DNA from: Pseudobutyrivibrio xylanivorans DSM 14809
GTDB lineage: Bacteria; Bacillota; Clostridia; Lachnospirales; Lachnospiraceae
Length of the DNA: 64,000 bases
Reading direction: 5' to 3'
Assembly: GCF_900141825.1 (NCBI RefSeq)
Contig: NZ_FQYQ01000016.1
Location: 1 to 64,000 of the forward strand
In this document: positions 16,516 through 26,768 of the stretch, in pieces
Layout of the letters: each line of letters begins with the position of its first letter
Position numbering within the stretch: the stretch's first letter is position 1
Notes under the pieces: model-generated
What the model was told of the DNA's origin: nothing
What the model saw: the letters and a program-made list of their open reading frames with translations, nothing else
The model's database searches: none
Translations under genes and position numbers: made by a program

Positions 16516-17371
16516 TCTTATAGGACTCCTTTAGCTGCTTAATAACTAATACCTCTGATAAATGTTTAAAATCAACTACCGGAGTAATTGTTCCAGATTT
16601 CGAAAGATCATTTTCGTCCTTGTTGACCTCTGAAACATATCCAATAAGAAGACCTGGAACATATTTATCAGAAATATTTGAGGTGACAACAATATCACCG
16701 ATTGCAACCTTATCTTCACTATCATCTAAATTAGAAAAAGTAATAAGGTTGTTTAATGTCATTTTTTCAAGAGAACCAGAAACGATACAATTGTCCTCTG
16801 TTGAAGAAATCGTAGCACTGACATTTGCAGTGTCATCGATAATTGCTCTTACAACAGCATATGAATCGCCTACAGAGGAAACAATTCCTACTAATCCTCC
16901 GTCAGCTATAACGTTCATATTTACTTTGATACCGTCATTTGTACCCTTGTCTATTGTGAAGGTGTTAAACCAATTTGATGTGCCTTTTCCAATGATACGA
17001 GCACCAGTGGTGTCGTAATCATAGTAGCTTTGATCCAGCTCATACAATTTTTGAAGCTCATCAAGTTCACCAAGCTTCAATTCCATGTTGCTGATTCTGG
17101 CATTTAATTCTTCTACTTCTGCCTGCAAAGCTTCATTTTCAGCTACAAGTTCTTTTCTTGTTTTGGTGTCTGCAGAAGAAATAGCTATGGTGCTACCGAT
17201 ATAATCGATACCCTTTTGCATAGGAATGAAAATATGGTTAGCAATAGATTCAAGTGGACCACCTGTAAAACCTGTAGAATAGCTAAAGAATAAAAGCATT
17301 ACACAAATAATAGATAATATTGTAAGCAAATATTTACTTGGAATACCACCACTTGCTTTTCTTTGTCTCAT
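16508..17371 (-). CDS. mreC: Rod shape-determining protein MreC
   Basis: 287 residues. One N-terminal membrane segment (about 12-30), a coiled coil (about 70-115, ENEALQAEVEELNARISNME) and the paired beta-barrel domain (about 120-280, with GTSNWFNTFTIDKGTNDGI and GLVGIVSSV). It scaffolds PBP2 and RodA outside the membrane. It is 12 bp downstream of mreB. Confidence 0.95.
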   Translation of the reverse strand: MRQRKASGGIPSKYLLTILSIICVMLLFFSYSTGFTGGPLESIANHIFIPMQKGIDYIGSTIAISSADTKTRKELVAENEALQAEVEELNARISNMELKLGELDELQKLYELDQSYYDYDTTGARIIGKGTSNWFNTFTIDKGTNDGIKVNMNVIADGGLVGIVSSVGDSYAVVRAIIDDTANVSATISSTEDNCIVSGSLEKMTLNNLITFSNLDDSEDKVAIGDIVVTSNISDKYVPGLLIGYVSEVNKDENDLSKSGTITPVVDFKHLSEVLVIKQLKESYKSE

Positions 17372-17383
17372 AGTACCTCTATA

Positions 17384-18397
17384 TTATTTGAAAATTCTTG
17401 TCTTCATGCTATATCCGTACTGCTTGTACTTTGAATCAGTAAGAACCTGACCAAGACCACGTACACATGACTCCTGAGGCTCCTCAATAGCATTTACCTT
17501 AATATTTGTAACCTCTGAAAATAAATCTGTAAGCTGATGAAGCTGAGATGTACCGCCAGTGAGATAGATACCTGAATGAACGATATCCTTTGCAAGCTCT
17601 GGTGGAACCTTCTCAAGAATAAGCTTAACATTTGTGCAGAAGCTCTCTAAATCATTCTTGATAGCGTTGTAAATAACATCACTCTCAATTTCCATTTCAA
17701 TAGGAAGACCGCTGACAACGTCACGACCAACTACTGTAAGCTTCTCTCCTCTTCCTCCAAGAGCAGAACCTATTTCCTCCTTGAGCTGCTTTGCTGTCTT
17801 CTGCCCAATAACAAGATTGTAGTTTCTCTTAAGGTGAGTAACGATTGATTCGTCAATCTGATTTCCACCAAATGGAAGAAGCTCAGATAAAACCAAACCT
17901 CCAAGAGAAATAACAGAAATCTCTGTTGTATCAGCACCTAAGTCAACAACCATAACACCTGTTGGCTCAGAAACATCAAGTCCCATACCGATTGCGCACG
18001 CAATTGGCTTCTCGCAAACCTTAATTGAATGAGGTTTTGTCTTTGACTTACTAAATAAATCAGAAAAAGCCTTCTTTTCTACCTCTGTAATATCTGTTGG
18101 AACTGCTACTACAATATCAGAACCCTTGATTTTACCTTTAAGATCTTTTTCAAGAACCTCGAAAAGCATTGTCTGCATATTATCGAAATCAGCAATAACA
18201 CCTGAAACAATTGGGAATGAAACCTCAATGATATCTGGTGCCTTTTCATACATAGAATAAGCACTATCTCCGTATGAATACATCTGATTTTTGTTAACTA
18301 TAGCAATAGTATTTTTAATGTTTAAAATTTGACTGTTAGAACCACTGAAAATCTTAAGATTCTGTGTTCCTATATCAATACCGAATGAACCTGGCAT
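17384..18397 (-). CDS. mreB: Rod shape-determining protein MreB (actin homologue)
   Basis: 337 residues. Actin-fold signatures: GIDIGTQNLKI (phosphate 1) at residue 5, VMVVDLGADTTEISV (phosphate 2) near 148 and GIYLTGGTSQL (adenosine site) near 288. It forms membrane filaments that direct side-wall synthesis. It is the first gene of the shape cluster, and the upstream gap of 49 bp carries a strong GGAGG. The phosphate 1 loop has GTQN rather than the common GTAN. Confidence 0.93.
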   Translation of the reverse strand: MPGSFGIDIGTQNLKIFSGSNSQILNIKNTIAIVNKNQMYSYGDSAYSMYEKAPDIIEVSFPIVSGVIADFDNMQTMLFEVLEKDLKGKIKGSDIVVAVPTDITEVEKKAFSDLFSKSKTKPHSIKVCEKPIACAIGMGLDVSEPTGVMVVDLGADTTEISVISLGGLVLSELLPFGGNQIDESIVTHLKRNYNLVIGQKTAKQLKEEIGSALGGRGEKLTVVGRDVVSGLPIEMEIESDVIYNAIKNDLESFCTNVKLILEKVPPELAKDIVHSGIYLTGGTSQLHQLTDLFSEVTNIKVNAIEEPQESCVRGLGQVLTDSKYKQYGYSMKTRIFK

Positions 18398-18446
18398 AAC
18401 TTTCCTCCAAAAATATTTTAGTAAAAATCCATAATCACTAAAAATT

Positions 18447-19733
18447 TTAGCACAGTTGAGTAGGGTTCACAAGGTTACCATCTACAAGTTTTTGAAGTGA
18501 TTTAAGGATTCCGAGCTTGGCATGATTCCATGTTAAACCACCCTGGAAAAAGGCTGTATATGGTGCTCTAAGTGGTCCATCTGCAGAAAGTTCAATAGAT
18601 GAACCCTGTACGAATGCTCCTGCTGCCATAATAACCTGGCTGTCGTATCCTGGCATATCCCAAGGCTCTGGAGTAACGTATGAATCTACAGGTGCTGCCG
18701 CCTGAATTCCCTCGCAGAAAGCGATAAGACCTTCTGGCTTGTTAAATGTAACTGCCTGAATAATGTCGTATCTTGGCTCTGTTGCATTTGGAATGCAAAG
18801 GTATCCAAGCTTCTCGTATACATTTGCTGCAAAAATAGCGCCTTTTAATGCTCCTGCTACCACTGTTGGAGCAAGGAAAAATCCCTGATAGAAAGACTGC
18901 ATGATTCCAAGTGAAGCGCCAACCTCCTTTCCAAGGCCTGGGCTTGTAAGTCTATGGGCAGCATTTTCTACGCATGCCTTTGTACCAACAATATAACCGC
19001 CGATTGGAGCAAGACCGCCACCTGGATTCTTAATGAGAGAACCAACGCACATATCAGCTCCTACCTCTGTAGGCTCAATCTTCTCAACAAACTCACCATA
19101 GCAATTATCTACCATGCAGACGATGTCTGGCTTAATTCCCTTGATAAATGAGATAAGCTCTCCAATTGCCTCTACTGAAAGTGTAGGACGATTTGCATAT
19201 CCCTTTGAACGCTGAATAGTAACAAGCTTTGTGCGTTCGTTAATGGCTGCCTTAATACCGTCAAAATCGAATCCGCCATCCTCAAGTAAATCAACCTGTG
19301 CGTATGTGATTCCATATTCAGCAAGAGAACCATTTGAAGGACGAATACCGATAACTTCTTCCAATGTGTCATATGGCTTACCTACTGGAGATAAAAGCTC
19401 ATCACCAGGACGTAAGTTACTCATGAGAGCAAGTGCAAGTGCGTGTGTACCACATGTAATCTGTGGACGAACAAGAGCATCCTCTGTCTTGAAAACTGAA
19501 GCGTATACTTTTTCAAGTGTATCTCTTCCTACATCATCGTAGCCATAACCTGTAGATGTGTTAAAGCACTCTGCAGCAACTCTGTGCTCCTGCATTGCCT
19601 TAATAACCTTTAACTGATTGTACTCTGCCACTTCATCAATCTCGTTGAAGCGGGCTTCCAAATCCTTAATTACAGAAGCACCGTAATTGTAAACTTCATT
19701 TGAAATTCCAAATTCTTTATAAATATTTAACAC
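18447..19733 (-). CDS. Methionine gamma-lyase family PLP enzyme (YnbB-like)
   Basis: 428 residues, fold-type I PLP enzyme of the group once called aluminium resistance proteins. Visible: NTSTGYGYDDVGRDTLE near the N-terminus, QITCGTHALALAL, and the likely PLP lysine in SLIKNPGGGLAP. The in vivo reaction is not established for this family. Directly downstream of miaA (1 bp apart), which matches its frequent position after hfq/miaA genes in Firmicutes. Confidence 0.88.
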   Translation of the reverse strand: MLNIYKEFGISNEVYNYGASVIKDLEARFNEIDEVAEYNQLKVIKAMQEHRVAAECFNTSTGYGYDDVGRDTLEKVYASVFKTEDALVRPQITCGTHALALALMSNLRPGDELLSPVGKPYDTLEEVIGIRPSNGSLAEYGITYAQVDLLEDGGFDFDGIKAAINERTKLVTIQRSKGYANRPTLSVEAIGELISFIKGIKPDIVCMVDNCYGEFVEKIEPTEVGADMCVGSLIKNPGGGLAPIGGYIVGTKACVENAAHRLTSPGLGKEVGASLGIMQSFYQGFFLAPTVVAGALKGAIFAANVYEKLGYLCIPNATEPRYDIIQAVTFNKPEGLIAFCEGIQAAAPVDSYVTPEPWDMPGYDSQVIMAAGAFVQGSSIELSADGPLRAPYTAFFQGGLTWNHAKLGILKSLQKLVDGNLVNPTQLC

Positions 19734-19734
19734 C

Positions 19735-20673
19735 TTATATAATTCCTTTCTCTTTTAAGGTTTGTAAAATTTTATCTAAAAGCTGTTGTTCTGTTTTTAG
19801 TTCTGTTTTATCCAGCCAGACAACTTCTTTTTCTCGTCTAAACCATGTGAGCTGTCGTTTCGCATAGTTTCTAGAGTTCTTTTTTATTAATTCAAGAGCG
19901 TCATTTAAAGGCATTTCTCCATTAAGGCTAGCAATAATTTCTTTATAGCCAATTCCATCCATGGAAGTCATGCCCGGCTTGCAGCCCTCTTCAAGAAGTG
20001 ATTTAACTTCTTCTATGAGACCAGCTTCAGCCATCTTATCAACTCTCAAATCTATGCGATTATACAACAATTCCCTATCATCATTTAATACAAAATATGC
20101 GAAATTATAAGGGCTAATTCTGTCTCTTTCACGCTTGTTATGTACTGAGAATTGTTCTCCGGTCTGTTTAAAATATTCCAGAGCGCGTATTACGCGTTTT
20201 CTGTTGTTGGCAGGAATTGATTCTGCTGAATCTGGATCCACCTGTCTAAGCTTTTCAAAAAGGGCTTCGTTGCCATTCTCATCAGCGTATTTTTCAAGAG
20301 AATCTCTGTATTCCTGATCAATTTCCTGGTCTGTAAACTGAATGTCATATAAAATCGCCTGAATATAAAAGCCTGTGCCACCACAGATAATTGGAATCTT
20401 TCCCTTTGCATAGATTTCATCCATTGCTTCAAGAACCATTTCCTTAAAACGAACTACATGAAAATCTTCCTGTGGCTCGATAACATCAATAAGATGATGG
20501 GTAACACCATCCATTTCATCAGGCATAATTTTCGCAGTACCTATGTCCATTCTTTTGTATACCTGCATGCAGTCAGCAGAAATAATCTCGCCGTTTATAG
20601 CCTTGGCGAGATTAATTGAAAGTGAAGTTTTACCAACTGCTGTTGGACCAGTGAGTACTACTAAATTTTTCAT
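19735..20673 (-). CDS. miaA: tRNA dimethylallyltransferase
   Basis: 312 residues. It transfers a dimethylallyl group to A37 of tRNAs reading UNN codons. Walker A is LTGPTAVGKTSLSI at the N-terminus; the DCMQVYKRMDIGTAK segment is the conserved substrate-binding region, and IICGGTGFYIQA follows. It forms a tight unit with mutL (the two meet at 20673) and mutS upstream, as in many Firmicutes. Confidence 0.96.
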   Translation of the reverse strand: MKNLVVLTGPTAVGKTSLSINLAKAINGEIISADCMQVYKRMDIGTAKIMPDEMDGVTHHLIDVIEPQEDFHVVRFKEMVLEAMDEIYAKGKIPIICGGTGFYIQAILYDIQFTDQEIDQEYRDSLEKYADENGNEALFEKLRQVDPDSAESIPANNRKRVIRALEYFKQTGEQFSVHNKRERDRISPYNFAYFVLNDDRELLYNRIDLRVDKMAEAGLIEEVKSLLEEGCKPGMTSMDGIGYKEIIASLNGEMPLNDALELIKKNSRNYAKRQLTWFRREKEVVWLDKTELKTEQQLLDKILQTLKEKGII

Positions 20674-22556
20674 TAAATTATCCTTTTAAACTTTTTACTT
20701 AACTCATATTCAGAGAAAGAAATCATGGTCGGTCTTCCGTGAGGACAATGATATGGATTCTCTAAATCTAATAATTCGTTAATTAGTGTCTTGATTTCTG
20801 GAATAGAAAGTCTGTTGTTGCCTTTGACGGCAGCCTTACAAGACATAGAAGCGACCTTTTCAATAATCATGTCAAATGAATCGCTTGCTTTATATGACTG
20901 GCAGTCTGCTAAAACCTCAAGAAAAAATGCCTTAGGATCAAGATTTAAAAGGTTACCTGGGATAGCATTAATAGCAAGCTCGTTACCACCGAAGGATTCT
21001 ACTCTGTAACCCAGTTTTTCAAATGCTTCTCTGTAATTTTCAAAGAGTAATACATCCTGTGGTGAAAGTGAAACAATTACAGGTGGACTTATCATCTGAG
21101 AAGTCATCTCATTATTCTTCAGGCGAGCCATTGTTTTCTCAAAGAGAACCTTTTCATGAGCAGCATGCTGGTCGATTATATACATATTCTTGTCGTATTC
21201 TACAATCCAATAGGTATCGAATATCTGACCAATAATCTTATGTTCTTTAACAGCTTCTTTGTTTAGAAAACTAATCTGCTCATATTTTTCTCCGCCTCTG
21301 TTCTTCTCAGCAAACTTCTTTTCATAAGGAGTATCACTGTGAATCTGAGCTGTAATAGACTGCTTTATTTTTTCCAATCTATCTCTTTCAAAAGGCTCTG
21401 GAGTCTTCACAGGTTTTGGCGGTGGAATAATCTCTGGCTCCGATAAAGTCATTGAAGATGTCGTAGTGTATTCAGGTGATGGTTCAACCTGAGCTTTATA
21501 TACCGGTTGCTGAATTATAGGCTGCGGCTTTACTACAGGCTCATCTATATGTGTCTCCAAAACATCTTCTCTTTTACGAAGACGCTGATTAACAATCTTT
21601 GTAAGAAGCTCACAAATCTGGGATTCATTTTCAAAACGAACTTCCTGCTTTGTAGGATGTACATTTACATCTACAGCTGAATCCGTAAATGCGATATTGA
21701 TTACGAAAAATGGATACTGGTGCCCCATTAAAAATCCGTAGTAACCTTCTTCGCATGCACGTGATAAATTATTGCTTTTGATATATCTTTGATTTACAAA
21801 GAAATGCTCGAAAGCTCTGTTTCCTCTTGCAATAATGGACTGGCCAATAAAGCCGTTAATCGAGACTTTATCGTCACTATAATCTATATCCAAAACGTTT
21901 GATGCTATCTGACGACCATAAATCTGATAGATGGTATCAGATAATGAACCGTTGCCGGATGTCATGAGTTTTTCTTTTCCGTTAAGAAGAAACTTAAATG
22001 AAATCTCTGGATGTGAAAGCGCAAGATGCTCAACAACGTCAAACACATAGCTTCCTTCAGTACTCCCTGATTTCAAAAACTTCTTTCTGGCAGGAGTATT
22101 GTAAAACAGCTGTCTTACAATAAATGTAGTGCCATCAGGAGCGCCAATATCTGTAAGTGAAATCTCCTTTGCCCCCTCTATAATATAGCTGGCACCAAGA
22201 AGTGAATCCTTTGTCTTTGTAATAAGCTCCACCTTTGAAACAGCTGAGATACTGGAAAGTGCTTCACCTCTAAAACCAAGGGAACGCACATTATCCAAAT
22301 CTACTGCAGATGAAATCTTTGATGTGGAATGGCGAAGGAATGCAATTTGTATCTGGTCCTTATCGATTCCAGATCCGTTATCGGTTATACGAAGATACTC
22401 TATTCCACCGCCCTTGATTTCTACAGAAATGGCAGTGGCACCTGCATCGATACTGTTTTCAATAAGCTCTTTTGCAACAGAAGCAGGACGCTCCACCACC
22501 TCACCGGCAGCAATCTTATCAATTGTTTCCTGACTAAGTAAATTAATTTTTCCCAT
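20673..22556 (-). CDS. mutL: DNA mismatch repair protein MutL (endonuclease type)
   Basis: 627 residues. The N-terminal GHKL ATPase (IAAGEVVERPASV, DNGSGI, FRGEALSS) is followed by a proline-rich linker (about 345-430) and a C-terminal dimerisation domain. The metal-dependent nicking motif DQHAAHE with a following E is present, and CPHGRPT closes the site. So this MutL should nick the new strand itself, as in organisms lacking MutH. It touches mutS at 22556. Confidence 0.96.
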   Translation of the reverse strand: MGKINLLSQETIDKIAAGEVVERPASVAKELIENSIDAGATAISVEIKGGGIEYLRITDNGSGIDKDQIQIAFLRHSTSKISSAVDLDNVRSLGFRGEALSSISAVSKVELITKTKDSLLGASYIIEGAKEISLTDIGAPDGTTFIVRQLFYNTPARKKFLKSGSTEGSYVFDVVEHLALSHPEISFKFLLNGKEKLMTSGNGSLSDTIYQIYGRQIASNVLDIDYSDDKVSINGFIGQSIIARGNRAFEHFFVNQRYIKSNNLSRACEEGYYGFLMGHQYPFFVINIAFTDSAVDVNVHPTKQEVRFENESQICELLTKIVNQRLRKREDVLETHIDEPVVKPQPIIQQPVYKAQVEPSPEYTTTSSMTLSEPEIIPPPKPVKTPEPFERDRLEKIKQSITAQIHSDTPYEKKFAEKNRGGEKYEQISFLNKEAVKEHKIIGQIFDTYWIVEYDKNMYIIDQHAAHEKVLFEKTMARLKNNEMTSQMISPPVIVSLSPQDVLLFENYREAFEKLGYRVESFGGNELAINAIPGNLLNLDPKAFFLEVLADCQSYKASDSFDMIIEKVASMSCKAAVKGNNRLSIPEIKTLINELLDLENPYHCPHGRPTMISFSEYELSKKFKRII

Positions 22557-25165
22557 TATTCATTAACCTTATTGTGAAACTCAAATAATATGTTCATGGC
22601 TTCAAGTGGAGTGATTTTTGTAACATCAAGCTCTCTTAAACCTGCGATTATTTCAGCTTCGTTTTCTGAAATGGTTACCCCTTCAAGAGATTTTAACTTC
22701 TCTTCTACCTGCTCCCTGATGGAAATTCTATCGGCAACAGCCGCTATATCATTCTCATTTAAAGAATTAACTATTGTTCTTGCTCGGCTAAGTACTTCCT
22801 CTGGAAGGCCGGCAAGTCTAGCTACCTGAATACCGTAGCTCTGGTCTGCACCGCCAGGAATAATCTTTCTAAGGAAAATAATATCCTCACCAAGTTCCTG
22901 CACGGCAATACAGTAATTGTGCACACCTTTTATCTGACCCTCAAGCTCAGTAAGCTCATGGTAATGAGTAGCAAAAAGTGTCTTGGCGCCAATCGTATAT
23001 GCGATATGTTCTACAACTGCCCATGCAATTGAAAGACCATCGTATGTAGATGTGCCTCGTCCAATCTCATCTAAAATCAAAAGAGATTTATTAGTGGCAT
23101 TATGAAGAATATTTGCTACTTCATTCATCTCTACCATGAATGTAGACTGGCCAGTAGATAAATCATCGCTGGCACCTACACGGGTAAAGATACGATCAAC
23201 AACACCGATTCTGGCCTCAGATGCGGGAACAAAACTTCCTATCTGAGCCATAAGAACAATAAGAGCCACCTGACGCATGTAGGTAGATTTACCAGCCATG
23301 TTTGGACCGGTAATAATTGCAATTGTTCTGGAATCCAAATCAAGTTCACAATCATTTGAAATGAATTGATCTGCATTAATCATCTGCTCAACAACAGGAT
23401 GACGTCCATCTTTGATATCAATGATGCCACGATTATCAATCACTGGTCGAACGTAATGATTCTTCTCTGCAACTACTGCCATAGAAATAATGGCATCTAA
23501 AAGAGCGATAGCCTTTGCAGTAATCTGAATTCTGTCCACGTTTGAAGCGATGGTATCTCTGACTGTTTTGAAGAACTCGTACTCGATTGTGTTGAGACGG
23601 TCTTCTGCACCTAAAATACTGTCTTCAAGCTCCTTTAATTCTGGAGTGTAGTATCTTTCTGCATTTGCAAGGGTCTGCTTTCTTATGTAGTAATCAGGAA
23701 CTAAATCCTTATATGAATTGGTAACCTCAAGATAGAATCCGAATACCTTGTTAAACTTTATCTTGAGATTTTTGATACCAGTTTTATCTCTTTCCTTCGC
23801 CTCTAAATCAGCAAGCCACTGCTTTCCATCTACCTTTGCAGCACGAAGTCTGTCTACTTCTTCATTAAAACCGGCTTTGATGATGTCACCGTCTCTAGAT
23901 GAAATAGGTGGCTCATCATCAATCGCTGAATCAATAAGCTCGAATAAATCTTTCATGTCATCAATGTTTGAATTGGTATCATCCAAAAGATGACAATGGA
24001 AGCCAGAAAGTAAAGTCTTTATTGGTGTAAGCATTCCAATAGACTGCTTGAAAGCTATCAAATCACGTGGATTAGCTGACTGATAAGTTATCTTTGTGAT
24101 AAGACGTTCTAAATCATAAACTGAAGAAAGATATTCTCTCAGCTCTTCTCTATCGATAAGAGATTCATTGATCTCTGAAATAGCGTCCTGACGCTTTATA
24201 ATTTCATCAACTGATACCAGAGGCTGCTCGATAAAGCTTTTAAGCTGTCTTGCACCCATAGCTGTCTTTGTCTTGTCTAAAACCCAAAGAAGTGAGCCGC
24301 GCTTTTGCTTGTCGCGCATGGTTTCTGTAAGCTCTAAGTTCCTTCTTGTTGAATTATCAAGAAGCATGTATTTTCCATCTGTGTATGGAGTGATATGTGT
24401 AAGGTGAGCAAGCTCTGACTTTTGTGTTTCTTTTAGATAACTGAGCAGTGCGCCTGCGGCTATTCGACCATACTGAAAATCCATTAATCCCAGTCCCTCT
24501 AAGGAATGGGCATGGAAATGATTTAATAATTCTCTTGTGGAAAGTGTATCGTCATAGAATGATTCATCCAACTGGGATAAAGCACTTTCGATTTTTTGTG
24601 AAACTTCAGTAATATCAATCCCTGATTCAAAAATGGATTTTGAATAAATAATCTCAGCAGGATTGAATTTATAAAGCTCGTCTATCAGTTTTCGTATGCT
24701 GTCTACTTCTGTAAGGTAAAAATCAGCTGTTGAAATATCGCAGGAACTAACACCAAAAATACCTCTGTTATAGAAGATGGACATAATATAATTATTACTG
24801 CCCTCATCAAGAGCCATTTGGTCAATGTTTGTTCCAGGTGTAACAACTCGGATTACTTCTCTTTTTACAAGACCTTTTGCTTCCTTTGGATCTTCGACCT
24901 GCTCACAAATGGCTACCTTATAACCACGGCTAACAAGTCTGTTTATATATGAATCTGCAGCGTGAAATGGAACACCACACATAGGTGCACGCTCTTCCAT
25001 ACCGCATGATTTACCTGTAAGTGTTAACTCTAATTCTCTTGAGGCTGTTTTAGCATCCTCAAAAAACATCTCATAAAAATCACCTAATCGGTAAAATAAG
25101 ATACAATCTTCATATTCTGCTTTAGTCTTAAGATACTCCTGCATCATTGGAGTGTATTCTGCCAC
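22556..25165 (-). CDS. mutS: DNA mismatch repair protein MutS
   Basis: 869 residues, normal MutS1 length. The N-terminal mismatch-recognition loop reads DFYEMF, after LGDFYEMFFEDA near residue 30. Walker A is GPNMAGKSTYMRQ and the ABC region continues with DEIGRGTSTYDG. It recognises mispairs and recruits MutL. It heads the mutS-mutL-miaA-YnbB-like run. Confidence 0.97.
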   Translation of the reverse strand: MAEYTPMMQEYLKTKAEYEDCILFYRLGDFYEMFFEDAKTASRELELTLTGKSCGMEERAPMCGVPFHAADSYINRLVSRGYKVAICEQVEDPKEAKGLVKREVIRVVTPGTNIDQMALDEGSNNYIMSIFYNRGIFGVSSCDISTADFYLTEVDSIRKLIDELYKFNPAEIIYSKSIFESGIDITEVSQKIESALSQLDESFYDDTLSTRELLNHFHAHSLEGLGLMDFQYGRIAAGALLSYLKETQKSELAHLTHITPYTDGKYMLLDNSTRRNLELTETMRDKQKRGSLLWVLDKTKTAMGARQLKSFIEQPLVSVDEIIKRQDAISEINESLIDREELREYLSSVYDLERLITKITYQSANPRDLIAFKQSIGMLTPIKTLLSGFHCHLLDDTNSNIDDMKDLFELIDSAIDDEPPISSRDGDIIKAGFNEEVDRLRAAKVDGKQWLADLEAKERDKTGIKNLKIKFNKVFGFYLEVTNSYKDLVPDYYIRKQTLANAERYYTPELKELEDSILGAEDRLNTIEYEFFKTVRDTIASNVDRIQITAKAIALLDAIISMAVVAEKNHYVRPVIDNRGIIDIKDGRHPVVEQMINADQFISNDCELDLDSRTIAIITGPNMAGKSTYMRQVALIVLMAQIGSFVPASEARIGVVDRIFTRVGASDDLSTGQSTFMVEMNEVANILHNATNKSLLILDEIGRGTSTYDGLSIAWAVVEHIAYTIGAKTLFATHYHELTELEGQIKGVHNYCIAVQELGEDIIFLRKIIPGGADQSYGIQVARLAGLPEEVLSRARTIVNSLNENDIAAVADRISIREQVEEKLKSLEGVTISENEAEIIAGLRELDVTKITPLEAMNILFEFHNKVNE

Positions 25166-25187
25166 TATTTATTCCCACCTTATTCTA

Positions 25188-26768
25188 TTAATTCTGATTT
25201 GCTATCACTGCTTCAGCCACCTTAAGTCCATCCATGGCTGCTGATGTGATACCGCCTGCAAATCCAGCTCCTTCTCCACAAGGATATAATCCTCTGATGT
25301 TGGATTGGAACTGCTCATCTCTATTAATTCTTACTGGTGAGGAGGTTCGACTCTCAACACCGGAAAGAATAGCATCATATCTATCGAATCCCTTTATTTT
25401 AGTACCAAAATGACCCATTGCGTCAATAATAGATTGGTTAATTTCCTGAGAAAATATCTCAGAAAGAAGTCCAAAGGCTGTTTTTCCTTTTGTTTCTGAA
25501 GAAAAATCGCCATATGCATTCGATAAACGATTATCTTTGAAATCTCCGTAAAGCTGCTGTGGAATTAATCCTCCAGCAATGCTAAAGGCTTTACCCTCTA
25601 TCTGTCGCTGGAATTCAATTCCTGCAAGTGGATTACTTTTATCAAATTCTGTTGCTCCAACTGAAACGACAATGGCACTGTTAGCATTATGGCTGTCTCG
25701 CTTTGAATAACTCATTCCATTAACTACCAAACGGTTTTCTTCGGAAGAAGAATTTACAACAAAGCCACCTGGACACATACAGAATGAATATACACCACGT
25801 CCATTTTCAAGATTATGAGCAAGCTTATATGGAGCAGGCTCAAGCTTGTTAAACTGTGGCCCGTACATAGTCTCGGAAATCATTGCTTGAGGATGCTCAA
25901 TTCTAAATCCAACAGCAAAATCCTTTGCTTCCATATCAAAACCAAGCTCATAAAGTGTTTTAAAGGTGTCTCTGGCACTATGTCCAATTGCAAGTACTAC
26001 TGAATCGCTGTAATAGGTCTCGCCCTTTGAAATAACACCTTTTATTTTATTATCTTCGATTACAAAACTATCTACCTGAGAATCGAAATGGAATTCTCCG
26101 CCAAGGCTGATAATCTCGTTTCGCATATTAGCAATAACTTGCTTTAAAATATCCGTACCTATGTGTGGTTTGCCGTCGTATAAAATATTAGAAGGAGCAC
26201 CAAACTTAACAAAGGTTTCTAATACAAATTTATTTCTTCCTAGCTTGTCGTTAACAAGAGTGTTGAGCTTTCCGTCTGAAAAAGTTCCTGCACCACCCTC
26301 TCCAAATTGAACATTTGAAGCTGTATTTAAAACGCCGGTCTCCCAGAACTTTAAGATATCCTTTGTTCTGTCATCAACCTTTTTACCACGTTCAAAAACT
26401 ATAGGATTCATATTGTTTATCGCAAATACGTAGGCAGCAAAAAGACCTGCTGGACCAGCACCAACAACAATAGGTCTTGTAGAAGTATTATTTGCTGATG
26501 GAATAGAATATACCTTTGGTTTATATGTATTTACGTTATTATCTTTAGTGCATTTTTTTAAGACCTTAGACTCCAACACTTTATCTAAGGTAACCGCAAC
26601 AGAATAAACGAAAAACAAATCAGGCTTTTTTCTTGCGTCAATTGAACGCTTTAAAATCTGATAGTCTCTAATGTCCTTTTCATTTACTCTAAGCTTCTTT
26701 GCAATTCCACTAATTATTTGTTTTTCATTTGCTGAAATATCAAGCTTCAGCTGGTCAATTTTAATCAT
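25188..26768 (-). CDS. FAD-dependent oxidoreductase (COG2509-like)
   Basis: 526 residues. An N-terminal alpha/beta domain of about 90 residues precedes the dinucleotide-binding motif VVGAGPAGLFAAYVFA. Further FAD motifs are GEGGAGTFSDGKL and a C-terminal GEGAGFAGGITSAAMDG. The substrate is unknown; such genes are common and uncharacterised in Clostridia. It is followed by mutS and preceded by a second, unrelated FAD protein (1 bp gap). Confidence 0.82.
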   Translation of the reverse strand: MIKIDQLKLDISANEKQIISGIAKKLRVNEKDIRDYQILKRSIDARKKPDLFFVYSVAVTLDKVLESKVLKKCTKDNNVNTYKPKVYSIPSANNTSTRPIVVGAGPAGLFAAYVFAINNMNPIVFERGKKVDDRTKDILKFWETGVLNTASNVQFGEGGAGTFSDGKLNTLVNDKLGRNKFVLETFVKFGAPSNILYDGKPHIGTDILKQVIANMRNEIISLGGEFHFDSQVDSFVIEDNKIKGVISKGETYYSDSVVLAIGHSARDTFKTLYELGFDMEAKDFAVGFRIEHPQAMISETMYGPQFNKLEPAPYKLAHNLENGRGVYSFCMCPGGFVVNSSSEENRLVVNGMSYSKRDSHNANSAIVVSVGATEFDKSNPLAGIEFQRQIEGKAFSIAGGLIPQQLYGDFKDNRLSNAYGDFSSETKGKTAFGLLSEIFSQEINQSIIDAMGHFGTKIKGFDRYDAILSGVESRTSSPVRINRDEQFQSNIRGLYPCGEGAGFAGGITSAAMDGLKVAEAVIANQN